Source: Pseudomonadota bacterium
Lineage (GTDB): Bacteria > Pseudomonadota > Gammaproteobacteria > Steroidobacterales > Steroidobacteraceae
Assembly (NCBI GenBank): GCA_023433465.1
Contig: JAEZCR010000088.1
Coordinates: forward strand, 1 to 14,576
Reading direction: 5' to 3'
Length of the DNA stretch: 14,576 bases
Part shown: in pieces, positions 1-11,082 of the stretch
How positions within the stretch are numbered: position 1 is the stretch's first letter
Layout: each line of letters begins with the position of its first letter
Program-made: the position numbers and the translations under genes
The notes under the pieces: generated by a model
What the model saw: the letters and a program-made list of their open reading frames with translations, nothing else
What the model was told of the DNA's origin: nothing
Databases searched by the model: none

Positions 1-779
<779 letters not shown>

Positions 780-921
780 AGGTTTACCCTCGCGGGGCGA
801 CCAGCCCGGCATGCAGGATCAGGGGCACGCTACACCATCCCAAAACCACCTGCCAGCAGGGAAAGCTCAGAAGCGCGTGTCCGCGCGTATCAGCTTGATT
901 TGGCGGTGTCCTGGGCCGTTT

Positions 922-950
922 TGATGTGGCCCGCACCATTTGGTTTCAAC
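922..950 (-). promoter_or_regulatory. Candidate sigma-32 (heat-shock) promoter of ftsH
   Basis: On the minus strand, GTTGAAA (950-944) is followed after 14 nt by CCACATCA (929-922). The E. coli sigma-32 consensus is CTTGAAA, about 13-15 bp, CCCCATNT, so the -35 matches 6 of 7 positions and the -10 matches 5 of 7 informative positions at a correct spacing. Transcription would start near 915 and give a leader of about 135 nt before the TTG start of ftsH. In E. coli ftsH is heat-inducible and FtsH degrades sigma-32, so a heat-shock promoter here would make biological sense. It was found by eye. The rest of the 780-987 gap shows nothing convincing. Confidence 0.4.
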
Positions 951-987
951 CCCACCGCGCAAATCCGGCTCTCCTACAATGCCGCCC

Positions 988-1287
988 ATGGAACTCACCG
1001 AGCGACAACGCAAATACCTCCGTGGCCTGGGTCACGAATTGAATCCGGTGTTATGGATCGGGTCCGCCGGCGTCAGTGCCGCCGTCATCGCCGAAGCGGC
1101 TCGCGCGCTGCATGACCACGAGCTCATCAAGGTGAAGTTCCGCGGCGCCGAGCGTGAAGCGCGTGACGCAGGTCTCGCCCAACTAGCAACCGCGACTGCG
1201 AGCGTGCTCGTACAACGCATCGGCCATACAGCCCTCTACTACAAACGCCGGGATGACCGCCCCGGAATTGTGATCCCCGACGCATAA
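988..1287 (+). CDS. yhbY: YhbY, CRM-domain RNA-binding protein of 50S ribosome assembly
   Basis: A 99-residue protein of the CRS1/YhbY (CRM) family, small KH-like proteins that bind pre-50S ribosomal particles. The whole chain is one CRM domain: the N-terminal helix ELTERQRKYLRGLGHELNPV, the glycine loop IGSAG at about residues 24-28 corresponding to the RNA-contacting GxxG loop, then HELIKVKF, and a C-terminal strand with ALYYKR. E. coli YhbY has 97 residues and aligns end to end. I chose the ATG at 988 because the alignment begins at MELTERQ. An in-frame ATG at 979 would add only MPP. No Shine-Dalgarno is visible. TACAAT at 975-980 would suit a leaderless message, but it lacks a -35 element. 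Divergence from ftsH is as in E. coli, but no rlmE lies in between. Confidence 0.93.
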   Translation: MELTERQRKYLRGLGHELNPVLWIGSAGVSAAVIAEAARALHDHELIKVKFRGAEREARDAGLAQLATATASVLVQRIGHTALYYKRRDDRPGIVIPDA

Positions 1288-1291
1288 AGAG

Positions 1292-1335
1292 TCGGCGCCG
1301 CTGGCCGATTTCATGGGTGCGGGCGAGGATCGCCC
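1292..1335 (+). terminator. Two small hairpins after yhbY, possible weak terminator
   Basis: Five bases after the yhbY stop codon, TCGGC (1292-1296) can pair with GCCGA (1304-1308) around a 7-nt loop, followed by TTTC. A second hairpin pairs GGGCGA (1321-1326) with TCGCCC (1330-1335) around a 3-nt loop. Neither is followed by a proper T tract, so factor-independent termination is only a possibility. The placement at the 3' end of yhbY is the main argument. Confidence 0.3.
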
Positions 1336-1355
1336 AACGGAAATCACTGCCGCTG

Positions 1356-1377
1356 TTCCAGTGGTAACTTACTGGAA
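1356..1377. promoter_or_regulatory. 22-bp palindrome upstream of the c-di-GMP gene (candidate operator)
   Basis: Perfect 7-bp arms TTCCAGT (1356-1362) and ACTGGAA (1371-1377) flank an 8-bp centre. The site ends 21 bp before the ATG of the GGDEF-EAL gene. Size and symmetry suit a dimeric repressor, and there is no T tract that would make it a terminator. No convincing -35/-10 pair can be read here; TATATC at 1385-1390 is the only -10-like element and lies very close to the start codon. The regulator is unknown. Confidence 0.35.
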
Positions 1378-1398
1378 TAAGTCGTATATCAGGGACAC

Positions 1399-4050
1399 AT
1401 GTCGGCGCAGGACACACGATCGTTTGGGCGCGAGGCAGTTGCGGTCTATCTAGCCGCCGCGCTGGTCGTTTTCGGGACCTGGGCCGCTTCCCACTACCTC
1501 ATCCTGCGCAAGTTCGAGAACATCGAGCAGAACGACGTCTCGCGCAGCATCGAGGTCATTCGCAAGGCGCTGGTCTCGCAGAACTCCGAGATCGAAATCG
1601 TCTCGCGCGACTTCGCGCGCTGGGACGCGATGTATTCGTACGCCTCGACACTCGACCCACGCTTCGAATACGAGAATTTCTCGGAAGCCGGTCTCGATGA
1701 GGTGAATGTCGACCTGGTCTGGGTGTTGAACCCGGCCAACAAGGTCATCTCCTCGTTCGAAAACGACACCGACGACGCGATATACCGCACGCCCGCGAGC
1801 CCGGCCGTGCTGGCCGAGATCGAACGCCTCACCCCGATGGTGCGCAGCGTCGTCGACCAGGAAGGCACGCTCAGGCTCGTGGAGATCAACGGCGTACCGC
1901 ACGTGCTCGCCGCCAACACGGTCCTGCACACCGACCGCAGCGGTCCGGCGAACGGCACGCTGGTCTTCGCGCGCCGGATCGCGGCGCCGGAAATCGCGGG
2001 CATCGGCGCGGACACGCAGCTCGACGTCAAATTCGCGATGCTCGGCGACGCGCGCGTTTCCGCGGAGACGCCCGAGTTGCTCGTGGCCCCCGACGGCCGC
2101 CGCATCGTGCGCCGCTCGAACACCACCATCGAAGGTCAGCTGCGGCTCGACACCATCGACAACCATCCCATCGCGATGTTGTGGACCACGCAGCCGCGCA
2201 GCGTCATGCTGAGCGGCCAGCAGGGTGTGCGTTATCTCGTCGGCTGGGTGGCGCTGCTCGTGAGCATCGTCGTCGCCGCGTGGCACGTCTACAGCCGCCG
2301 CCTGCAGCGCGCCGCCGCCCTCGCCGCCACCAACGAAACCCGCTACCGCGCGATCTTCGACCGCGCCGCGTCCGGCATCGTGCTGTTCGACCCGACCTCG
2401 CGCCGCGTGCTCGATGCGAACACGCAGGCACAGCATCTGGTCGGCGCATCGCTCGACGAGCTGCGGCGCCGCGACGTCGCGACCATCTTCGATACCCCCG
2501 TTTCGCTCGCGCCCGGCCACGCTCACGACCAGGCCGCGAATACGCGTCCCGCGCAGGTCATTCGCACGGACGAGCAGCGCCGCGACGTCGAATTCTCGAT
2601 CGCCGACCTCGAGCCGGGTACCGGCCGCGTCCACGCGATGCTGCTGCAGGACGTCTCGCATCGACGCGAGGCCGAGCGCCGTGCGCAGGAACACCAGATG
2701 TCCCTGCAGCACCTCGCCACGCACGACGCGCTCACCGGTTTGCCGAACCGCACGTTCCTCAACGAGGAATTGCCGCGACTGATCGACGAGGCGGCGCGCC
2801 GTGGCGATTCGCTGTCGATCCTCTACATCGATTGCGACAACTTCAAGAACATAAACGATTCGCGTGGCCACTCGATCGGCGACGACTATCTACGCTCCGT
2901 GGCGCGCCGCCTGCGTGATTCGATCGCGAGCCCGGACCTCGTCGTACGCATGGGTGGCGACGAATTCCTCGTGGTGACGCGTCACTATGGGCTCGAGCCC
3001 GACAGCGCCGCTATTGCAGAGCGCGTCGCCGCGGCCCTGAAGAAACCCGTCCGCCTGGGCGAAGCCACCTACTCGGCGACCACCAGCATCGGCATGTCGG
3101 TCTATCCGCGCGACGCGACGACCATGAGCGAGCTGCTGCGGTCCGCCGACATCGCGCTCTACGAAGCGAAGGCCCGCGGCCGCGACAACGTCCAGATGTT
3201 CGACGCGGCGATGAACAAGCGCGTGCACACGCGGCTCGCGCTCGAGCAGGACCTGCGCAGCGCGGTGAATCGCGACGCGATCGAGATCCAGTTGCAGCCC
3301 ATCGTCGACATTCGCAGCGGACGGCTGGTCTCGTTCGAAGCGCTGGCGCGCTGGAACGATCCGCGCCACGGCGCGGTGCCTCCGCTCGCGTTCATCGAGG
3401 TCGCGGAAGCTTCCGACCTGATCGTCGAGCTCGGCGAATGCGTCTTCAGGAACGTGGCGCGCCAGATCGCGGCCTGGCAACGCGCGGGCCTCAAGCCCGT
3501 GCCGGTGGCGGTCAACGTGTCGGCGAAGCAGCTCAAGCGTTCGAACCTGCCGGAACGTCTCGTCGCCATCGCGCACGAATTCGACATCGCCCCTCACCAG
3601 CTCGAAGTCGAGCTGACCGAGTCGGTCGCGATGCAGGATTCGGAGCAGCACGTCACCAAGCTGCATGCGCTGCGCGATCTCGGCGTGCGCGTGTCGGTGG
3701 ACGATTTCGGCACCGGCTATTCGAGCCTCGCCTATCTACGCAACCTGCCGATCGACTACCTCAAGATCGACCGCACGTTCGTGCGCGACATGAACGTCGA
3801 CCGCAACGACGCGGCGATCGTGCGCGCGATCATCAGCATGGCGCAGAGCCTGCACCTCGGCACGGTGGCCGAGGGCATCGAGACACGCGAGCACGCCTCG
3901 CAGCTGCTCGCGCTCGGATGCTCCACGGGCCAGGGATATTTCTTCTCGAAGCCGATCTCGGCCCAGGAGACACACGAGCTGCTGCGCACGATGCGCGGCG
4001 CGGCGCCCCTCACGGGCGGCCCCAATCTCGAGATCGTCCGCGTTTCCTGA
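1399..4050 (+). CDS. Membrane-bound CHASE4-PAS-GGDEF-EAL cyclic di-GMP turnover protein
   Basis: An 883-residue sensor with predicted diguanylate cyclase and c-di-GMP phosphodiesterase modules. Order: a membrane segment at about 12-36; a periplasmic sensor at about 60-250 whose start (RDFARWD, then VNVDLVWVLN) looks like CHASE4; a second membrane segment at about 278-298; a PAS domain from about 313; GGDEF from about 440; EAL at about 616-865. The cyclase signature GGDEF is intact at 519-523. The inhibitory I-site RxxD five residues upstream reads ASPD (510-513), so its arginine is missing. The phosphodiesterase keeps EAL (647-649), Asn706, ELTES (738-742), DDFGTGYSS (from 768), Lys789 and Gln845, so EAL activity is plausible. 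AGGGA at 1391-1395 lies 3 nt before the ATG, a short spacing. The gene is convergent with the TPR gene, with no base between their stop codons. The input signal is unknown. Confidence 0.93.
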   Translation: MSAQDTRSFGREAVAVYLAAALVVFGTWAASHYLILRKFENIEQNDVSRSIEVIRKALVSQNSEIEIVSRDFARWDAMYSYASTLDPRFEYENFSEAGLDEVNVDLVWVLNPANKVISSFENDTDDAIYRTPASPAVLAEIERLTPMVRSVVDQEGTLRLVEINGVPHVLAANTVLHTDRSGPANGTLVFARRIAAPEIAGIGADTQLDVKFAMLGDARVSAETPELLVAPDGRRIVRRSNTTIEGQLRLDTIDNHPIAMLWTTQPRSVMLSGQQGVRYLVGWVALLVSIVVAAWHVYSRRLQRAAALAATNETRYRAIFDRAASGIVLFDPTSRRVLDANTQAQHLVGASLDELRRRDVATIFDTPVSLAPGHAHDQAANTRPAQVIRTDEQRRDVEFSIADLEPGTGRVHAMLLQDVSHRREAERRAQEHQMSLQHLATHDALTGLPNRTFLNEELPRLIDEAARRGDSLSILYIDCDNFKNINDSRGHSIGDDYLRSVARRLRDSIASPDLVVRMGGDEFLVVTRHYGLEPDSAAIAERVAAALKKPVRLGEATYSATTSIGMSVYPRDATTMSELLRSADIALYEAKARGRDNVQMFDAAMNKRVHTRLALEQDLRSAVNRDAIEIQLQPIVDIRSGRLVSFEALARWNDPRHGAVPPLAFIEVAEASDLIVELGECVFRNVARQIAAWQRAGLKPVPVAVNVSAKQLKRSNLPERLVAIAHEFDIAPHQLEVELTESVAMQDSEQHVTKLHALRDLGVRVSVDDFGTGYSSLAYLRNLPIDYLKIDRTFVRDMNVDRNDAAIVRAIISMAQSLHLGTVAEGIETREHASQLLALGCSTGQGYFFSKPISAQETHELLRTMRGAAPLTGGPNLEIVRVS

Positions 4051-5022
4051 TCAGCCGCCGATGCGCCTGCGGCGCATCATGTGCACGACGATTCCGCCGA
4101 TGGCGAGCGCGAAAGCGCCCAGGACGAAATACCAGAACAGGCGGCCGCTGGACTCGAGGGATTCCGCCGCCGTCGGGTACTCCGCGACTTCCTCTGCCTT
4201 CTTCGGGTCCGGCGGAGGCATCCTCGCCAGATCAGCCTCGTAGCGGGCGAGCCGCTTGCGGACGAGGTCCGAGTGCGGCGCGCCGTACTCGAGCGCGCTC
4301 ACGTAATAACGCTTCGCGTCCTCGGTCCCTCCGTCGAGCAGGCTCAGTCCCGAGGCGATCACGAGATCACCCCCCGACTGGAAGAGGTCCCCGATGACCG
4401 GATCCGGCCGCTTCGCGTGTTTCGTGCGTTCCTGGAGTTGGAAGTCGACCTGGCGCAGCAGGTCCTGCGCGCCCTTGAGCTTGCCCTTCTCGAACGGGAG
4501 GATTTCCGGCGCCACCGGCACCTCGCCGGCGCCGAAATCGAGTCCGATCACGCTTTCCTTCTCGAACCACTTCGGATTGAAAGGCAGCATCACGCGCGCC
4601 TTGAGGATCCGCTCGTGGAGCCATTCGGATCCCTTGTGCCCGGCGACGTCCCGGATCACGCCCTCGCGAATCCATTTGAGCGCCTCCTCGTACTTGCCTT
4701 CGAGTTCGAGGGCGGAGCCGAGATTCGCGGCGACGCGCGCATTGCCGGGAAATTTCTGCTCGGTTTCGCGAAACAACGCGATGGCTTCGTCGGTCTTTCC
4801 GGAGAGCAGCAGCGCGACGCCGAAATCATTGCTGTTCTCGAGTGTGGGTTTCGCCGCGTGGGCCTGTTCGAGTCCGCGCGTGATTTGCGCGGCCTCCGCG
4901 TCGCGCTGCTCGAGCGAATACAGCAGCTCGGGCTCGAAGGTATTGATGCAGCTCCAGGCCGGCGCGGCCGCGAACAGCAGAGCGGCGATCGCGCGTGGGA
5001 ACTTGCGGATGGAGCCGCTCAT
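4051..5022 (-). CDS. Exported TPR protein with a C-terminal membrane anchor, function unknown
   Basis: A 323-residue protein of unknown function. It begins MSGSIRKF with a signal-peptide-like segment to about residue 24 (AAAPAWS, then Cys25). The residues before the Cys are a poor lipobox match, so a lipoprotein is possible but not favoured. Two tetratricopeptide repeats follow at about 64-93 and 97-127 (GVALLLSGKTDEAIALF and LGSALELEGKYEEALKW). The middle part is unrecognised. A membrane segment at about 295-316 ends in RRRRIGG, predicting a periplasmic body with a cytoplasmic tail. I chose the ATG at 5022 because AAGGA precedes it by 9 nt. The alternative at 5061 would overlap the upstream gene. 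The start lies 5 nt after the DUF1080 stop, so the two are probably co-translated and may act together. Confidence 0.8.
   Translation of the reverse strand: MSGSIRKFPRAIAALLFAAAPAWSCINTFEPELLYSLEQRDAEAAQITRGLEQAHAAKPTLENSNDFGVALLLSGKTDEAIALFRETEQKFPGNARVAANLGSALELEGKYEEALKWIREGVIRDVAGHKGSEWLHERILKARVMLPFNPKWFEKESVIGLDFGAGEVPVAPEILPFEKGKLKGAQDLLRQVDFQLQERTKHAKRPDPVIGDLFQSGGDLVIASGLSLLDGGTEDAKRYYVSALEYGAPHSDLVRKRLARYEADLARMPPPDPKKAEEVAEYPTAAESLESSGRLFWYFVLGAFALAIGGIVVHMMRRRRIGG
4060..4078. other. 8-bp hairpin at the convergent gene junction
   Basis: GATGCGCC (4060-4067) and GGCGCATC (4071-4078) are perfect inverted repeats around a 3-nt loop. The hairpin lies 9 nt after the plus-strand stop and inside the last codons of the TPR gene, where it encodes part of the arginine-rich tail. 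Neither strand has a T tract after it. It may slow RNA polymerase or protect 3' ends at this junction, which has no intergenic space for an ordinary terminator. The role is inferred. Confidence 0.4.
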
Positions 5023-5027
5023 GATGC

Positions 5028-6092
5028 TCAGTCCTTGCCCGGCACCCAGAAGTCTTTCCATCCAAGGCCCGCGGCCTTGATGGCCTGAAGGCGCGCCTTG
5101 AGCCGCGCCTCGTCGACCGAGGTCGCTCCGCCGGAACTGAAGGCGATCTTCGCGCCCGCGGCCTTCGCGCGCTCGAGCAGCGCCACGTCGGGCGCCTTGT
5201 CCTTGTCCACGATCACGACGACGCTGGCCGGGTAGCTAGCCAGCGCGCCGTCGGGAAGCTGGCCGCCGGGCGTCACCCCGTAACGGCGCACTGCGCTCCA
5301 GAACGCGTCCGCGTCGCCCGCAGGCGGCACGAGGCCGAGATCTATCAGCGGAATATTGTCGTTCGATGCCTGGGTGACGAGCTGCTCGAGCTCACGGTCG
5401 GCAATCGGCACGAGTCCGGCCGGCGGCGCGGCATCGTCGGGCAGCAGCTTCACCTTCATGTTGCGGTACTTCACGACACTGCCGGGATCGTGCGCCTGCA
5501 ACGCGAAGGTGCCGGAACCCAACAACCTGCCCTTCTTGTCATCCGGCCGGAAGGCGCCCGTCGGCTCTGCGTACTCGGCGACCAGCGTGTCGTCGATGAA
5601 AGTCTGGATGGTCTTGCCGACGACGCGGATACGGTAGTTGAACCACTCGTTGTCTTTCGCCGGCGCGACCCAGGTATTGCGCACGGCGTAGATGCTGCCG
5701 GTCATCTTGTGCTCGACGTAGTCGTCCATCTTCTCGGCCGGCGGGTTCGAATTGATGACCTGCAGCTCGTAGCCCGCGGCGGGCCAACCCGGACCCTGCC
5801 ACTTCGTGTGCACATAGATTCCGCTGTTCGAGCCGGGAGACGTCATCACGTCCGCGGAGAATTCGAAGTTGCGGAACTCGTGTTTGCCGACCTTGCCGAC
5901 GTAGAACAAATGCGACCGATCGCCGCGCGTGACGAACGCGCCGTCCTCGACGACCCAGGATTCGGGGCGCTCGGCGGCCTTCCAGCCGGCGAAGGACTTG
6001 CCGTCCTGCAGCGGAATCCACTCCTGCGAGGCCGCGAGCGAAGCGGCCGAAAAGACCAGCGAAAGGAAAGTTCCGAGCGCGACGCGTTTCAT
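5028..6092 (-). CDS. Secreted DUF1080 (3-keto-disaccharide hydrolase family) protein with a degenerate PHP-like tail
   Basis: A 354-residue protein with a Sec signal peptide (about 1-21, ending AASLAAS). Residues 24-217 form a DUF1080 concanavalin-like domain with family landmarks: GWKAAERPESWVVEDGAF, SNSGIYVHTKW, AGYELQVIN, EWFNYRIRVVGKTIQTFIDD and GTFALQAHDPGSVVKYRNMKV. Some members cleave 3-keto-glycosides; substrate and activity here are unknown. The remaining 130 residues resemble, from memory, the PHP-type domain that follows DUF1080 in some longer proteins: IPLIDLGLVPPAG sits where a metal-binding DFHVHL-type motif would be, and LLERAKAAGAKIAF with AAGLGWKDFWVP matches the usual ending. 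The metal ligands and most of the domain appear lost. A GGGGGGA tract lies 2 nt before the ATG. The gene starts 36 nt after greA, so it probably shares the carAB-greA transcript. Confidence 0.85.
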   Translation of the reverse strand: MKRVALGTFLSLVFSAASLAASQEWIPLQDGKSFAGWKAAERPESWVVEDGAFVTRGDRSHLFYVGKVGKHEFRNFEFSADVMTSPGSNSGIYVHTKWQGPGWPAAGYELQVINSNPPAEKMDDYVEHKMTGSIYAVRNTWVAPAKDNEWFNYRIRVVGKTIQTFIDDTLVAEYAEPTGAFRPDDKKGRLLGSGTFALQAHDPGSVVKYRNMKVKLLPDDAAPPAGLVPIADRELEQLVTQASNDNIPLIDLGLVPPAGDADAFWSAVRRYGVTPGGQLPDGALASYPASVVVIVDKDKAPDVALLERAKAAGAKIAFSSGGATSVDEARLKARLQAIKAAGLGWKDFWVPGKD

Positions 6093-6128
6093 CGTCCCCC
6101 CAAACTGGATGCCAGGTCGAACCGCTAA

Positions 6129-6601
6129 CTAGACGTAGCGTACCTTGACGACTTCGTAGCTGCGCGTGCCGCCGGGCGCGGCCACGTCGACGACGTCTCC
6201 CGCGCTCTTGCCGACCAGCGCCCGCGCGATCGGCGAGGTGATCGAGATGCGGCCCGATTTGATGTCCGCCTCGTCCTCGCCGACGATCTGGTAACTGATG
6301 CTCTTGCCGCCGTCCTGGTCCTCGAGATCCACCGTGGCGCCGAAGATGACCTTGCCACCGCTGTTCACGGCGGCCGGATCGATGATCTCGGCGGTCGACA
6401 GCTTGGCCTCGATCTCGCTGATGCGCCCTTCTATGAAGCCCTGCTGCTCGCGGGCGGCGTGGTACTCCGCGTTCTCCGACAGATCGCCGTGGCTGCGCGC
6501 TTCGGCAATAGCCTTGATGACCCGCGGACGATCCTCCGTCTTGAGGCGCTTGAGCTCCACGCGCAGCGCCTCGGCGCCGCGCAGGGTCATCGGATTGCGT
6601 T

Positions 6602-6605
<4 letters not shown>
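6129..6605 (-). CDS. greA: Transcript cleavage factor GreA
   Basis: A 158-residue GreA, the same length as in E. coli and collinear over its full length. GreA inserts its coiled coil into the RNA polymerase secondary channel and stimulates cleavage of backtracked RNA. Seen: the N-terminal coiled coil (about 1-75) with the acidic tip HGDLSENAEYH, including Asp41 and Glu44 that coordinate the catalytic magnesium; then the FKBP-like C-terminal domain with VIFGATVDL, GEDEADIKSGRISITSPIARALVGK and a terminal EVVKVRYV. The start MKRNPMTLRGAE matches E. coli exactly in register. The ATG overlaps the carB stop codon as ATGA (6602-6605), and GAGGCGAAGG within the carB end supplies the ribosome binding site, so translation is probably coupled to carB. 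The family assignment is unambiguous. Confidence 0.97.
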
Positions 6606-9841
<3,236 letters not shown>

Positions 9842-9853
9842 GTTAGGCAGTTA

Positions 9854-11041
9854 TCACGCGGCTTTGTCTGGAGGCGGCTGCTTGCCCGAGGTGCGGGCGC
9901 GGAGCTTGGCTTGCAGGCGCCGGAGCATGAGATGCACGAAGCGATCGAACATCGCGCCCATCTCCTGCGGGCCCGGGCTCGCTTCGGGATGTCCCTGGAA
10001 GCTGAACGCGGGTTTGTCGACGCGCGCGATGCCCTGAAGCGAACCGTCGAACAACGAGCGGTGCGTCGCCTTGAGCGTCGAGGGCAGCTCGCTCTCGTCC
10101 ACCGCAAAGCCGTGGTTCTGGCTCGTGATGAACACGCGGCCGGTTTCGAGGTCCTGCACCGGGTGGTTCGCGCCGTGGTGGCCGAACTTCATCTTCATGG
10201 TGCGCGCACCGCTGGCGAGTCCCAGCAACTGGTGACCGAGGCAGATGCCGAAGGTCGGAAGCTCCGCGACCACGAGCGCGCGGATCGCCTCGATTGCGTA
10301 CTCACAGGGCTCCGGATCGCCGGGGCCGTTCGACAGGAACACGCCATCCGGGTCGAGCGCGAGCACTTCCTCGGCGGTGGTCTGCGCGGGCACCACGGTC
10401 ATGCGGCACCCGCGGTCGGACAACATGCGCAGGATGTTGCGCTTGACGCCGAAGTCGTACGCGACGACGTGCAGGCGTTGATGGGCGCGCATCACCGGAC
10501 GGTTCTCCGGCTGCCAGAGCGAGCCTTCGTTCCACTGGTACGCGCGCTTGGTCGTGACGACCTTCGCGAGATCCATGCCCTTCAGGCCCGGAAATTTCTT
10601 CGCGGCACGCACGGCCGCGTGCGCGTCGATCTTCTCGCCGGTCATGATGCAGCCGGCCTGCGCACCCTTCTCCCGCAGGATGCGGGTGAGCTTGCGCGTG
10701 TCGATGCCGGAAATCGCGACGACCTTGTGCCGGGTCAGGAATTCGCGCAGCTCCTCGGCCTTGCGCCAGTTGCTGGCAAGCGGCGGAACGTCTCTAACTA
10801 CCAGGCCCGCGGCATACGCCGTGGGGGACTCGAGATCCTCGGGCGTGGTGCCCGTGTTCCCGATGTGTGGATAGGTCAGCGTCACGATCTGTCGTGAATA
10901 CGACGGATCCGTGAGAATTTCCTGATAACCGGTCAACGCGGTATTGAAAACGACTTCGCCAGTGGTGTTGCCTTTGGCGCCGATAGACTGGCCGTTGAAG
11001 ATGGTTCCATCTTCAAGAGCCAGAACCGCGGTTACCGTCAC
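9854..11041 (-). CDS. carA: Carbamoyl-phosphate synthase small (glutaminase) subunit CarA
   Basis: A 395-residue class I glutamine amidotransferase subunit that hydrolyses glutamine and channels ammonia to CarB. Seen: the CPSase small-chain N-terminal domain (LALEDGTIF, then GYQEILTDPSYSRQIVTLTYPHIGN) and the amidotransferase domain with the catalytic triad Cys267 (FGICLGHQ), His351 and Glu353 (FQGHPEASPGP); E. coli has 269, 353 and 355. I chose the GTG at 11041-11039, which reads MTVTAVLALEDG, because it aligns with the E. coli N-terminus and has GAGGGGAG seven nt upstream. The frame stays open to an ATG at 11122, but that extension reads through the leader and has no homology. The C-terminus carries a short basic and proline-rich extension (TSGKQPPPDKAA). 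A promoter and structured leader lie upstream. Confidence 0.97.
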   Translation of the reverse strand: MTVTAVLALEDGTIFNGQSIGAKGNTTGEVVFNTALTGYQEILTDPSYSRQIVTLTYPHIGNTGTTPEDLESPTAYAAGLVVRDVPPLASNWRKAEELREFLTRHKVVAISGIDTRKLTRILREKGAQAGCIMTGEKIDAHAAVRAAKKFPGLKGMDLAKVVTTKRAYQWNEGSLWQPENRPVMRAHQRLHVVAYDFGVKRNILRMLSDRGCRMTVVPAQTTAEEVLALDPDGVFLSNGPGDPEPCEYAIEAIRALVVAELPTFGICLGHQLLGLASGARTMKMKFGHHGANHPVQDLETGRVFITSQNHGFAVDESELPSTLKATHRSLFDGSLQGIARVDKPAFSFQGHPEASPGPQEMGAMFDRFVHLMLRRLQAKLRARTSGKQPPPDKAA

Positions 11042-11048
11042 GCGGGTA

Positions 11049-11056
11049 CTCCCCTC
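11049..11056 (-). promoter_or_regulatory. Ribosome binding site that fixes the carA GTG start
   Basis: GAGGGGAG on the minus strand ends 7 nt before GTG at 11041-11039. It is among the strongest Shine-Dalgarno sequences in the window and decides the GTG start over the upstream in-frame ATG at 11122. Its first two bases fall in the 3' arm of the adjacent hairpin at 11055-11072. Confidence 0.8.
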
Positions 11057-11072
11057 GGGCTGCCCGGCCCGA
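11055..11072 (-). other. Leader hairpin 3, next to the carA ribosome binding site
   Basis: On the minus strand TCGGGC (11072-11067) pairs with GCCCGA (11060-11055), a perfect 6-bp GC-rich stem with a 6-nt loop. It follows a T7 tract directly and its 3' arm touches the start of the carA Shine-Dalgarno, so it could limit ribosome access. No T tract follows, so it is not a terminator. Confidence 0.45.
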
Positions 11073-11082
11073 CAAAAAAAGT

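Noticed and set aside
952..980. TACAAT at 975-980 as the -10 box of a leaderless yhbY promoter.
   Set aside because: It is well placed for a leaderless start at 988, but nothing resembling a -35 box lies 16-18 bp upstream, so I mention it only in the yhbY entry.
1450..2871. A minus-strand 473-codon open frame opposite the GGDEF-EAL gene.
   Set aside because: The plus strand encodes recognisable CHASE4, PAS and GGDEF domains here, and the antisense product has a shadow-like composition.
6093..6128. A terminator between greA and the DUF1080 gene.
   Set aside because: Only a 4-bp stem (CTGG/CCAG) followed by three Ts is present, too weak to separate the genes.
11074..11080. The T7 tract as the tail of an intrinsic terminator before carA.
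   Set aside because: No GC-rich stem ends directly before it. The strong hairpin is about 45 nt further upstream and is followed only by TTTGTG.
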